Assembly: GCA_012064385.1 (NCBI GenBank)
Contig: QRDG01000341.1
Location: 1,202,224 to 1,266,223, forward strand
From: Puccinellia tenuiflora
Lineage: Eukaryota > Streptophyta > Magnoliopsida > Poales > Poaceae
DNA length: 64,000 nt
Reading direction: 5' to 3'
Shown: piece by piece, positions 1-10,082 of the stretch
Layout of the letters: the number at the start of each line of letters is the position of its first letter
Position numbering within the stretch: the first letter of the stretch is position 1
Program-made: the position numbers and the translations under genes
Notes under the pieces: generated by a model
What the model saw: only the letters and a program-made list of their open reading frames with translations
Told to the model about the DNA's origin: nothing
Databases searched by the model: none

Positions 1-647
1 AAAACCTAATCGCCCCCTCCCGTACAGGATCTAGGAGGCGGGGTTTCGGAGGCCTGGTCTCTCCCGTCGGCCGTGGTCGCGGTAGACGGGATGGGATCAC
101 CGGCGGCAGCAAAGCAAGAGGACGACAGGAGCGTGGAGGTTGAGCAGATGTGATCTGTTCTGTTCTACTGGAGAGGCGCGACCTCTCTGATATAGGCTCA
201 GAGGCAGACCAAAGGGCCAACTGAAACGTATGCAATGAAACTGAAAACGTATGTACTTAAGAGCACTTAAGACAAAAACGTTTCAGCTTGTATTTATTCT
301 CCATGAACGCCATTAAGAACAAACGTTTCAGTGCCGCTTATTCCTGCGTGATAAAAATAACACATCAGCTCGGCGAGATTCCCCGCAACCCATACTAGGT
401 CCAAGGTCGTGACGAGGCGAGGCGAGGCGGGCGAGCGACGGAGGAGGTGGAGCGCGCGGTGGAACACCTCTCTTCTCTTCACATCAACTCATACTAGTGG
501 AAGAGGAGCTCACCTTATAAATCGGTGCAACTCTTTCCCAACTAGCCATGTGGGACTAAACTCCCACCCATTTTCTAGCCAGCATGGGCCTTTAGGGATT
601 TTATGAAATTGTTAGATGGGCCTAAAGCCCACCTCAATATTTCAACA
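1..647 (-). repeat. 3' LTR of Copia A, truncated by the window edge
   Basis: It ends at 647 on the plus strand with the terminal bases TTTCAACA. On the minus strand it therefore starts TGTTGAAA, directly after the polypurine tract. Bases 241-647 match the 5' LTR. Bases 1-240 have no counterpart there and are best read as the U5 part that the 5' LTR has lost. A TATA-like TTTATAAG lies near 516-525 in the minus reading. Confidence 0.8.
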
Positions 648-660
648 ATCCCCCACAGAT
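648..660 (-). other. polypurine tract of Copia A
   Basis: Read on the minus strand the bases are a G-rich run (ATCTGTGGGGGAT) lying directly against the TGTTGAAA start of the 3' LTR. That is the position where plus-strand DNA synthesis is primed in LTR retrotransposons. Confidence 0.8.
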
Positions 661-1842
661 CCAAAGCCCATGATGTTGTCCTCTGTTCCAAAACACTGTT
701 TTGATATACCCGTATTTCAGTGGAGACCTGTTAAGGTTGAACATCCACCTAGAGCAAATAGCTACACTCCTTCACAACTGAACAATGGAATATGCCTTGA
801 ATTGTTAGTTTGACGTAAAGTAGTTTTCACCAATGTCTTACCAGTACTAGGTTGCTGAAGGCTGACCCCTCGGGTGGAGCATATTAGTCACACTCCTGGC
901 CCTATTCATGAACTTACTAGAGATCACCCCAATCTCATATACTGTGACCAGCAGTCAGGCTCATATAGGTGTGTTCCTCCAAAGATCGCTCTGTAGGATA
1001 GCACCTTGCTTATACAAGCCTTCGAACACATTAAGACAACAGTCAACCTGCCATAGGTTACCGAGAGTATTGCATCTTCAACGGAGTGGGTCAGTGAAAC
1101 TACTCCCCTCAGTTAACCACTAGCTTGTTTTCCCAGGTCCTACTTCACGGGATCTCCGATCACATAGGTTGGGTTGCTACCATGGCAACTCATGTGGGTC
1201 TCATACCCATCTCCTCGATTCATTTTCTATCACAACCCGTGATAGCCCTTTGGTAAAGGGATCCGCCAGATTCTTAGCCGATTGGATATAATCCAACGCT
1301 ATTACTCCGGAGTTTCTCAAATGTCTGACAACTTTTAATCTCATTCTTATGTGTTTTGTTGGACTGCATGTTGTCCTTTGAACTCTTTACCTTGATAATA
1401 ACTGTCTGATTATCGCAGTTCATAAGGATAGTCGGTACTGGCTTTTCAACAATTGGTAAGTCCATCAAAAGATCTTGAAGCCATCATGCTTCGACACCAG
1501 ATGTGTCTAATGCTGTTAATTCGGCTTCCATTGTCGATCTCGTTAGGATCGTTTGCTTGCAAGACTTCCAGGAAACAGCGCCACCTCCAAGGGTAAATAC
1601 ATATCCCGTTTGTGGCTTTCATCTCATCAGCATCAGAGATCCAATTCGCATCACAATACTCTTCAAGCACTGATGGGTATCCAGTATAGTGAAATCCATA
1701 GTTCACAGTACCTTTCAGATACCGCATAATTCTTTCAACAGCATGCCAATGCACATCACCCGGATAGGAAACAAACCGGCTCAGTTTGCACATGGCAAAC
1801 ATGATGTCAGGCCTTGTAGCGCTTGCTAGGTACATGAGTGAA
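661..1842 (-). pseudogene. Copia A pol, RNase H part and 3' untranslated tail
   Basis: From about 1842 down, the minus strand encodes the reverse transcriptase/RNase H segment that begins YLASATRPDI and continues through SRFVSYPGD, HAVERIMRYLKGT and YCDANWISD. After frameshifts it continues as MDLPIVEKPVP, ILMNCDNQTVI and, near 1250-1310, NLADPFTKGLS, the usual C-terminus of copia RNase H. Several reading-frame changes between about 1310 and 1620 break the protein. Bases 661-1150 show no coding signal and are probably the element's 3' untranslated region. The upstream half of the domain lies beyond the inserted solo LTR, at 3454 and higher. Confidence 0.85.
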
Positions 1843-3448
1843 TGATACGTCTCAAACGTATCTATAATTTTTGAGTGATCCATGCTAGTTTTGTGATATT
1901 GTCACATGTTTTTATAGTCATTTATATCATTTTTATGCATTTGTTGGACTAACCTATTGACAAGATGCCCAGTGCCAGTTCCCTGTTTTTGCTGTTTTTG
2001 TATTTAAGAAAATTTACTTCTGGAAATTTTCTCGGAATTGGACGAAAATTTACAGAGATTTTTTATGCGACGTTAGACACCTGTGGACCAGAGGGAAGCC
2101 TGGGGGGCCACCCACAGGGCAGGGGCGGCCTGCTGCCGCGGCCCCCCTAGGACCCGCGGGTGGGGCCCGCCCCTGCTCCTGGGGCGTCTTCTCGGCCCCT
2201 CCGACGCCTATAAAATCCCTTTCAACATAAAAACGTCGAGGCGGCCATTATTTTCTAGAAATTCGACCCCAACGCGCCGTCACCGAAAACCCTAGTTTGG
2301 GGTCCAATCTGAAGCTGATCTCGGCACTCTGCCGGAGGGGAGATCGATCCCGGAGGGCTCTTCATCGCCATGCCTTCCTCCGGGATGATTTGTGAGTAGT
2401 CCCACCTTGGACTACGGGTCCATGGCAGTAGCTAGTTGGTAGTCTCTCTCTCTTGTGCTTAATGTTTTATGATCTTGTGAGCTGCCTAACATGATCAAGA
2501 TCGATTATTGTAATGCTATGTGATGTGTTTGCTGGGATCCGATGGATTATGAAGTTATGTTCAGATTGTGCATGATTCTTATATGAGTAATTTATGTTCT
2601 TGCATGCTCTCCGATGTGCGTAGTTACTTTGGCCAAGTGATTGTGTGTATCTCCAAGAGAGGGTATTTATGCTAGATAGTGGGTTCATGCCCCCTTTTGT
2701 TCCTGGGCACGAGTGACAGAAACGTCTAAGGGCGAGGGTGTGCTGTTGCTACTAAGGGTAAAACAGCGGTGTTAATGTCTATTTTGATATTATTATTGCT
2801 TACTTCATGCACTTTACTTAATGCAATTGTCTGTTGCTTGCAACTTAATACCGTTGGGTGACAGGCTGGATAGCGATCCCACGGTGGGACTTTTTAGACA
2901 AAGACGTAGTTGGACTCAACGATATTTGTTCCTTGTCGTGATGCCTCCATAAATATTATCATGTCCTTTTTGTCATAGCTAAATTGGGTTTGTGTCATGA
3001 TCTTGTCAATTGCCTAGCTGTAATTCGTTCACCCATCACATGCATATTTTATTTACTTGAGAGACTCCACTAGTGAACCCATGGCCCCCGGTCCATCTTT
3101 TTACATTGTTTACAACCTCATTTACTTGATTTTAATCATCATTACTCCTCTGATCACTTTTCATATTTTATCTATTTCATCATACAATTAACCGCTTGTT
3201 TTCTGCGAGACCGGAAAGATTGACAACCTTTCCGCCGTTGGGGGCAAAGTATTTCGGTTGCGTGTGTGCAGGTCCATGTCTGTTGAAGGTATCCCTAAGC
3301 GCCAGAGATCTTCAATATTCACCTCGTTGTTGATTTCAAATTCCTACTGGTTCGATAAACCTCGGTTCGTTAATCGAGGGAAAACTACTACTAACTACAA
3401 TTCCGCCTTCGCTTGGGGCACTACCCAACTTATCAATATCTTCCATCA
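1843..3448 (+). mobile_element. solo LTR, Gypsy-type, inserted in Copia A RNase H
   Basis: A 1606 bp sequence starting TGATACGTCTC and ending CCATCA, flanked by the 5 bp direct repeat GTGAA at 1838-1842 and 3449-3453. Its first 200 bp resemble the LTRs at 10083 and 62074, including the phrase GACAAGATGCCCAGTGCCAG, and the latter has a primer-binding site downstream on the plus strand. That sets the orientation. Its 3' half is diverged from the other two, so it is a related subfamily. No internal domain or second LTR is present, so it is a solo LTR left by LTR-LTR recombination. Short ORFs inside are not supported as genes. Confidence 0.88.
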
Positions 3449-3453
3449 GTGAA

Positions 3454-4840
3454 CCAATTACTTGAGAGTATCTCAGCTGATCCTTTGCCGTGCCTTCAAA
3501 TTTTTGAATCAACACACTAGGATCATGTGGTGTTGGAGAAGTTTTGCAGTCCAAGTATCCAAAGCGATTCAAAACCTTCTCAACATAATGGGACTGCAGA
3601 AGTGTAATCCCACCTTCATTATCTCTCAATAGCTTGATGTTCAAGATAAACATCAGCCACCACAAGGTCCTTCACCTCGAAGTTCTAAGATAGAAATGAC
3701 TTAACCTCCTCAATGACTTTGAGGTTGGTCCCAAATATCAGTATGTCATCAACATACGAGAACAATATAACTCCTTCGCCCCCGCCATGGCGATAGTATA
3801 CACATTTAGCAGCTTCATTAACAACAAAGCCAATAGATGTTAAAGTTGTATTGAACTTCTCATGCCATTGCTTAGGTGCTTGTTTTAGACCATATAAAGA
3901 TTTCAGTAACTTACACAACTTTCCTTCTTGACCATCTATTACAAAGCCATCTGGCTGTTGCATATAGATTTCCTCGTCTAGCTCTCCGTTCAGGAAAGCC
4001 GTCTTAACATCCATCTGGTGGACGAGAAGACCATGCGAGGCCGCCAAGGAGAGTAATACTCGTATGGTGGTCAGTATGGCCACAGGCGAATAAGTATCAA
4101 AGAAATCTTCCTCTTCAATCGTACCATCGGGCCTAAGCTTCTTTTTGAACACCCACTTGCATCCCAATGGTTTGCAACCATAGGGACGTTCAGTGATTTC
4201 CCATGTCCCGTTAGCCATGATGGAATCCATCTCACTATGGACCGCTTCCTTCCAGTAGTCAGCATCTGGAGATGCATAAGCTTCTGAAATAGAACTGGGA
4301 GTATCATCCACAAGGTACACAAGGAAATCATCACCAAAAGACTTTGCAGTCTTCTGTCTCTTGCCCCTACCAAGGGTTTCCTCGTATCCTTCTCAGGATT
4401 TTCATCATGTGTTCGTTCATAATATTCCATAGGAATGGCAGGCTCATGAGTCTCCTCAGATTCCTGTCTAGAAGTGCTTTGCATATCTCTCAGAGGAAAA
4501 ATATTCTCAAAGAATGTAGCATCTTTAGACTCCATAATTGTACCGACCTTCACGTCAGGTACCTTAGACTTCACTAGCAGAAATCTATAGCCTAAGCTAT
4601 TCTTAACATAGTCCACGGTCTTTGGTCCAAGCTTATGATTTTTGGGAATCGGCAGGTTGACTTTCGCCAAGCAGCCCCAAGTACGTAAGTATGAGTGTGT
4701 CGTTCTTCTCTTCTCCCATTGCTCATAAGGAGTGATCTCACTATCCTTCTCGGAACTTTATTCAAGACATGACATGAAGTCAATATAGCCTCCCCCCACC
4801 ATGCCTTGGATAAACCCGATGTATTTAACATGGCGTTAAC
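3454..4840 (-). pseudogene. Copia A pol, integrase C-terminus and reverse transcriptase
   Basis: The minus strand carries the integrase C-terminal stretch (LSKAWWGEAILTSCHVLNKVP near 4770-4825), the linker (AKVNLPIPKNHKLGPKTVD near 4620-4670) and the reverse transcriptase (GCKWVFKKKLRPDGTIE, QMDVKTAFLNGELDEEIYM, SLYGLKQAPKQWH). The catalytic YVDD is at 3745-3756. The part from LRDNEGGITLLQSHYVEKVL to YSQVIGSLM runs up to the solo LTR. Frameshifts lie near 4320, 4670 and 3680. About 16 residues normally found between DGTIE and EDFFDTYSPVA are missing in frame near 4105-4125. The polymerase is therefore dead despite an intact YVDD box. Confidence 0.88.
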
Positions 4841-5788
4841 CTAATTTGTTAGAGTATGGTTTTTCTGTTCGGCAACCCCATTTGACTGGGGTGAATAGGG
4901 AGGCGTCCTCTCATGAATAATACCATGCTCCGCACAGAACGAATCAAACTCATTAGAGAAGTACTCTCCACCACGATCTGACAGAACTCGTTTAATTTTC
5001 TTTTCATGTTGATTCTCAACTTCTGCCTTATAGATTTTAAAGTAGTGTAGAGCCTCATCTTTAGTGCTTAACAGATATACATACCAATATCTAGTGGAAT
5101 CATCTATCAGCGTCATTAAGTATCTCTTTCCACCTTTAGTCAACACACCATTCGTCTCACAGAGATCAGAATGTACGGGTTTTAACGGTGCCAAGTGTCT
5201 CTCCTCCGCAGCTTTATGGGGCTTGCGAGGTTGCTTTGCTTGCACACACGAATGGTACATAGAACCTTTGGCTAAAGTGAAACTCGGGATTAAGTTTAAC
5301 TTTGCTAACCGCGTCATACAACCGAAACCAACGTGACAAAGACGTGAATGCCAAACTTCTGTTTCATTACCACTCGAATGAATATTGTTCATGACTTTAT
5401 TACAGAAATCAGCAAGGGAAAAGCAGAACAAGCCTCCGCATTAATAACCTTTTCCAACAAACAGTCCATATTTCGTAGCAACTACTTTATTAGACTCGAA
5501 GACCAACTTAAACCCTTCTCTACAGAGAAGGGAGCCACTAACGAGATTCTTCTTGATGACGGGGACATGCTGCACGTTCTTCATCTGCACGATCCTTCCC
5601 GACGTAAACTTCAGATCGATCGTGCCAACACCAAGAACAGAAGCAGTCGCGCCATTCCCCATCAATACTGATCCATTCCGTGTGACCTGATAAGAAGAAA
5701 ACAATAAGATGTCAGAACATACATGAATATTTGCACCTGTGTCAATCCACCAATCGGTAAACTGACAAGCTAAAAATACAGTAAACAA
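4841..5788 (-). pseudogene. Copia A pol, protease and integrase core
   Basis: The protease active-site region reads WWIDTGANIHVC near 5740-5755, followed by the GAG-pre-integrase stretch (KNVQHVPVIKKNLVSGSLL). The integrase zinc region has HSRLCHVGFG and MYHSCVQAKQPRK, so the first Cys of the usual CHVC pair appears to be Tyr. The integrase core has HSDLCETNGV, LSDRGGEYFSNEF and SPQSNGVAEQKNH, so all three acidic catalytic positions are still present. The frame is broken between the gag zinc knuckle (stop near 5772) and the protease, again near 5435, and after the integrase core near 4841. Confidence 0.88.
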
Positions 5789-6963
5789 ATTACCGTACTC
5801 TCACTGTTGCTGACGATCATGTTGACAGACTGGCCTGGCTTCTTGAACTTGTTCGGGCACTTGTGAGCCCAATGTTCCTCAGAACCACAAGTACTGTAAC
5901 AGGCACCTTTCTTTTTATCCTTCTTATCATTATTGAAGGTCTTCTTACCCTTCTTCTTGAAGTCGGTATTATTTTGAACACCGGTCTTCCCCTTGGGCTT
6001 GTGAGGGTTGAAGTTCTTCTATACCATGTTGGCGACAGAAGTCCCGTCGGTCCCCTTTCCGGGTGAGTCCTTTGCTCTCAAATTCTGCTCAACACTTAGA
6101 TGGCCGATGACATCCTCTAATGAGAATTCACGTCTCTGATGCTTCAGAGAAGTAGCAAAGTCCCTCCAGGAATGAGGAAGCTTAGCTATTATGCATCCCG
6201 CGACAAATTTGTCCGGTAAATCACACTTAAGAAGCTCAAGCTCCTTGTTGATGCACTGTATCTCATGAGCATGTTCCAATACAGAACGGTTTTCGACCAT
6301 CTTGTAATCATGGAACTGCTCGATGGTATACATCTCGCTTCCAGCATCGGTTGCACCGAATTTAGATTCGAGCGCCTCCCATAAGTCCTTGGCAACCCGA
6401 ATATGTAAATATGCATCAACCAGCTTATCTCCGATCACGCTCAGAACGACTCTAACAAAGACGACGGTAGCCTCACTAAACGCCTTCTCCTGTCCAGGAG
6501 CAATCGTTCCCGTGGGAGGAGTAACACCAGCGACGCAGAACACGTTCATTGCCGTGAGCCATAAGATGGTTTTGGTCTGCCAACGCTTAAAGTATGTCCC
6601 CGTAAACGGGGCCGGTTTCAGTGCAGCAACAAAGCCTTGAATCGAAAATTGCCTACACAGTTTAGCTTTTGGATTGTTGTGAATATAAGCAATTTTTCGA
6701 TTAAATTAATCCAAGAATAAATCATGAGCATGAAGTAAACATTACTAAGCACATACTGATATTTGATCATATTATCGCGTACTAGACAAATAGTAGAAAC
6801 ATCTACGCAAATGACTAGTACCACACATACAGAAATAAGGAGGAGCGGGATAAGCGAGTTATACCCTCCAGTAGGCCAGTTGGCCGTAGCAGCCACGGAG
6901 GCGGCGGCAGCAGCAGTGGCGGCGGCCTCATCGGCAGCCCTCTTGTCAGCAGCAGCCTTCTCA
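5789..6963 (-). pseudogene. Copia A gag with one intron, 5' end deleted
   Basis: Gag is read on the minus strand in two exons. Exon 1 (about 6963-6865) encodes an Ala/Lys-rich start (AAEKAAADKRAADEAAA) ending PTGG. Exon 2 (6652 downward) continues in frame as QFSIQGFVAALKPAPFTG and TYFKRWQTKT, then the gag body (AKDLWEALESKFG, SVLEHAHEIQCI, LPHSWRDFATSLKH). An in-frame TAG at 6019-6021 interrupts the basic linker. The zinc knuckle CYSTCGSEEHWAHKC near 5875-5900 has three residues between the first two cysteines instead of two. The normal start codon, leader and primer-binding site are missing because the LTR is joined directly to gag codons at about 6965-6975. Confidence 0.82.
6653..6864 (-). 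other. inferred intron in Copia A gag
   Basis: The donor is GG|GTATAAC at 6864 and the acceptor is TGTGTAG|GCAATT ending at 6653 (minus strand). Removing these 212 nt joins two open stretches in the same frame and produces a continuous gag leader into the conserved TYFKRWQTK segment. Unspliced, the frame hits stops. The splice is inferred from frame and consensus only. Confidence 0.65.
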
Positions 6964-6972
6964 GCAGCGAGT

Positions 6973-7373
6973 CTGAAAACATATGTACTTAAGAGCACTT
7001 AAGACAAGAACGTTTCAACTCATATTCATTCTCCATCAACGCCATTAAGACAAAACGTTTCAGTTGCCGCTTTATTCCTGCGTGATAAAAATAACACATC
7101 GGCTCGGCGAGATTCCCACAACCTGCGGCGCACGCGCGCGTCGTGACGAGGCGAGGCGGGCGGCGGAGGAGGAGGAGCGCGCATGTGGAATGCCTCTCTT
7201 CTCTTCACACCAACTCATAGTAGTGAAAGAGGAGCTCACCTTATAAATTGGTGCAACTCTCTCCCAACTAGCCGTGTGGGACTAAACTCCAACCACTTCC
7301 CTAGCCAGCATGGGCCTGTAGGGATTTTCTGAAATTGTTAGATGGGCCTAAAGCCCACCCCAATATTTCAACA
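6973..7373 (-). repeat. 5' LTR of Copia A, U5 side deleted
   Basis: It matches 241-647. It ends at 7373 with TTTCAACA. On the inner side the match stops at CTGAAAAC (6973) and runs straight into gag codons, with no primer-binding site. The 240 bp that extend the 3' LTR leftwards are absent here, so a deletion removed U5, the primer-binding site, the leader and the start of gag. Confidence 0.82.
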
Positions 7374-8152
7374 TTAATTACTCATGCAATGTGGATTTTT
7401 TGGCTTCACGGTTTTGCATCAAAGTACTATTCATTTGTAATACCTTATACTAAGTAAAGGTTAAAAAAAAACCAAGTCAAAGAAAACACACGGCTGGTAA
7501 GAAAATTCATTGGCTAGTGTGTCGAGGTACCATGACGGTAGGTGTGTCACACATTGAACTGAACCACGGCTCTCATGTCTTGAATAATTGCTTGGAATGC
7601 GACGTAGAAGAGCACGGATCATTTTCTTTGTATGAAGCAGGTCGTAAAACCTTTTATCTAAAAGCTTGTAGAAAAAGGAGAGAAATTGCTATGAAGTGAG
7701 AGACTGTAAATTTCTGTTCTTCTGAAAATAAGAGATGAAGGTTCAGCTAAAGCTCCAAGATGTATCTAGCATTCTTAATTGGCTTCTTTCATATTGTGGG
7801 CTTAGGATGCATTAGGAAGCAAGAATTCTCATTTCTCTTCGACGTGAACTTTGGAACACTCGGTCTAGGTCGCGGAGAATAAGAAGTACCGAGTTGCTAA
7901 AGACTGCGAGGTTGTGTTACCCACATCTGGTGCTGGCATCTAGTTACAGAATCTACATTTCTTCTCCATCTAAGAAGGATTAGCGTTTCACGATTGCATA
8001 ATATTTAACTTGTTGAGTCTTTTTCTGCAGTGTTTTTGAGCTTTTAAGCTGTTTGAGACATGTCTAAGAAGTAATGATAATAACAATTATTAAATATTGA
8101 TTTTATAATTAATGGTTTATTTCTATGCTATAACTATTATGATTTCTGAATA
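7374..8152. repeat. unclassified sequence Y, first copy
   Basis: No coding gene is recognised. About 7450-8030 matches 40790-41345 over most of its length (shared phrases include AGAAAATTCATTGGCTAGTG and CCTTTTATCT). Bases 7376-7450 instead match the other end of the same unit (41440-41525), so the start of this copy looks like the end of one unit joined to the start of the next. The stretch 8070-8150 is AT-rich and unique here. Confidence 0.6.
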
Positions 8153-8155
8153 CAG

Positions 8156-10080
8156 TCGTTATCGGATCACGCGCCAATTCTTTTTTCGTCAAGGGTTCCG
8201 AAACCACACATGCCACACCATTTCAAATTCGAGTTAGGATGGTTGCATCGTGATGGGTTTGATGACTTGGTGAAAGAGGTGTGGTCGCGATCTGTTGCAG
8301 GTAGTTCACCAATCCAAAGATGGAATAACAAAATGTGCAATACGCATACTTTCCTTCGAGGGTGGGCACGTCATACTTTGGGAATACTGAAAGATGAAAA
8401 GTTTGTTTGTCAGCAATAATTGATGAACTCGATGGAATCGCGTTTGGACGTCTGCTATCGGCACAAGAGATTGAACTAAAAAGTCAATCGAATGAAAAGA
8501 TAGCACGTCTTTTGCGGGAAGAGGAAATCAAATGGTACCAAAGATCGAAAGCCCAGTTTATTCTTGAAGGGGACTCGAATACTAGATACTTCCACAGTAT
8601 TGCTAATGGCAGACACAGAAAGAAACTTATTCATTCCCTAAATCAAGATGAGGGTATAATCGAGGGACAAAACAAACTGAAAACTTACATAACTAATTAT
8701 TACAAGAGACTGTTTGGGCCTCCGGATGAAGGGAATTTCTCCCTCGACGAGTCCCGAACAGATGATATTCCCCAAGTTTCTGAGGAGGAAAATGCCTTCC
8801 TGACTTCACCGTTTACGGAGGAGGAGGTTAGAAAAGCGGTCTTCCAAATGGAACATAACAAGGCACCGGGTCCTGATGGCTTCCCTGCGGAATTTTACCA
8901 GCATTTTTGGGAGGTTATTAAGTCTGACCTGTTGGAACTGTTCGGATGCCTACATGGTGGAAATCTGGAATTGTTCCGCCTAAACTTTGGGGAGATTATT
9001 TTGTTACCTAAAATTAATGATGCAGAAAGGATTCAACAATATCGGCCGATCTGTCTCCTTAATGTTAGTTTCAAAATATTCACTAAGACTGCAACTCTGC
9101 GGTTGAATTCTGTGGCGGATCATGTAGTAAGCCCTACCCAAACAGCTTTTATGCAGGGTAGGAATATCCTTGATGGGGTGGCCATTCTACATGAGACGGT
9201 ACATGAGATGCATAGGAGAAAACTTAATGGAGTCATATTAAAAATTGACTTTGAGAAAGCCTATGATAAGGTCAATTGGTCTTTTCTGCAGCAAACGCTG
9301 AGGATGAAAGGCTTTTCTCAGGAATGGTGTGATTGGGTCCTCAATTTTGTTACTGGAGGTAGTGTGGCTATTAAAGTTAATAACGAGACCGGCCATTACT
9401 TCCAAACAAAAAAAGGACTCAGACAAGGTGACCCCCTATCGCCGATACTATTTAATATAGTGGCTGATATGTTGGCGGTCATGATTAGGCGGGCTACGGA
9501 GGATGGTCAGTTTGAGGGTGTTATCCCACACCTTGTCGATGGTGGATTGTCTATCCTTCAATATGCAGACGATACAATTATTTTTATGAAACATGATACA
9601 GAGAAAGCTCGGAGTCTGAAATTAATTCTATCAGCGTTCGAGCAACTCTCTGGTTTGAAAATAAATTTCCATAAAATGAATTGTTTTGCTTCGACGAGGC
9701 TCAAGAGGCAGCTGGGCAGTATGACGAATTATTCGGTTGTGCACAGGGTCAATTTCCTATTAGGTATTTGGGTATCCCAGTTCACTATAGGAGATTGACA
9801 AATGCCGAATGGAGGCATGTCGAAGATCGTTTGCAAGCAAGGTTGAGTAGTTGGAAAGGAAAGTTACTATCTCTAGGTGGAAGACTGGTTCTCATTAATT
9901 CAGTGCTAAGTAATATGGTACTGTATATGATATCCTTCTTCCAGCTACCAAAAGGAGTCTTAAATAAATTGGATTATTTCCGATCTAGATTCTTTTGGCA
10001 AGGGGATAGTGAAAAGAAGAAATACAGACTGGCTCGTTGGGATGTGGTCTGCCGTCCAAAAGATCAGGGAGGGTTGGGTA
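8156..10080 (+). pseudogene. LINE ORF2, endonuclease end and reverse transcriptase
   Basis: The frame opens with the last part of the apurinic-type endonuclease (SDHAPILF near 8165), has a stop and frame change near 8418, then gives a long reverse transcriptase stretch from about 8407 to 9672. Recognisable motifs in order are NKAPGPDGFPAEFYQ, YRPICLLNVSFKI, LKIDFEKAYDKVNW, GLRQGDPLSPILFN and the catalytic YADD at 9562-9573. A one-base loss just before 9681 shifts the frame; the protein then continues as LFCFDEAQEAAGQY, RYLGIPVHYRRL and LSSWKGKLLSLGGRLVL up to QGGLGI, where the solo LTR interrupts it. Confidence 0.9.
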
Positions 10081-10082
10081 TT

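Larger units (their letters stand above)
1..7373 (-). mobile_element. Copia LTR retrotransposon A, decayed, runs off the left edge
   Basis: A Ty1/copia element read on the minus strand. The order from high to low coordinate is 5' LTR, gag, protease, integrase, reverse transcriptase, RNase H, polypurine tract and 3' LTR, which is the copia order. The two LTRs match over about 400 bp (241-647 against 6973-7373), by eye roughly 87% identical, so the insertion is old. The pol region carries many frameshifts, stops and deletions and is interrupted by a solo LTR at 1843-3448. The 3' LTR continues past base 1. The bases after 7373 (TTAAT) are the expected target-duplication position, but the partner copy lies outside the window. 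The element cannot be autonomous. Confidence 0.9.
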
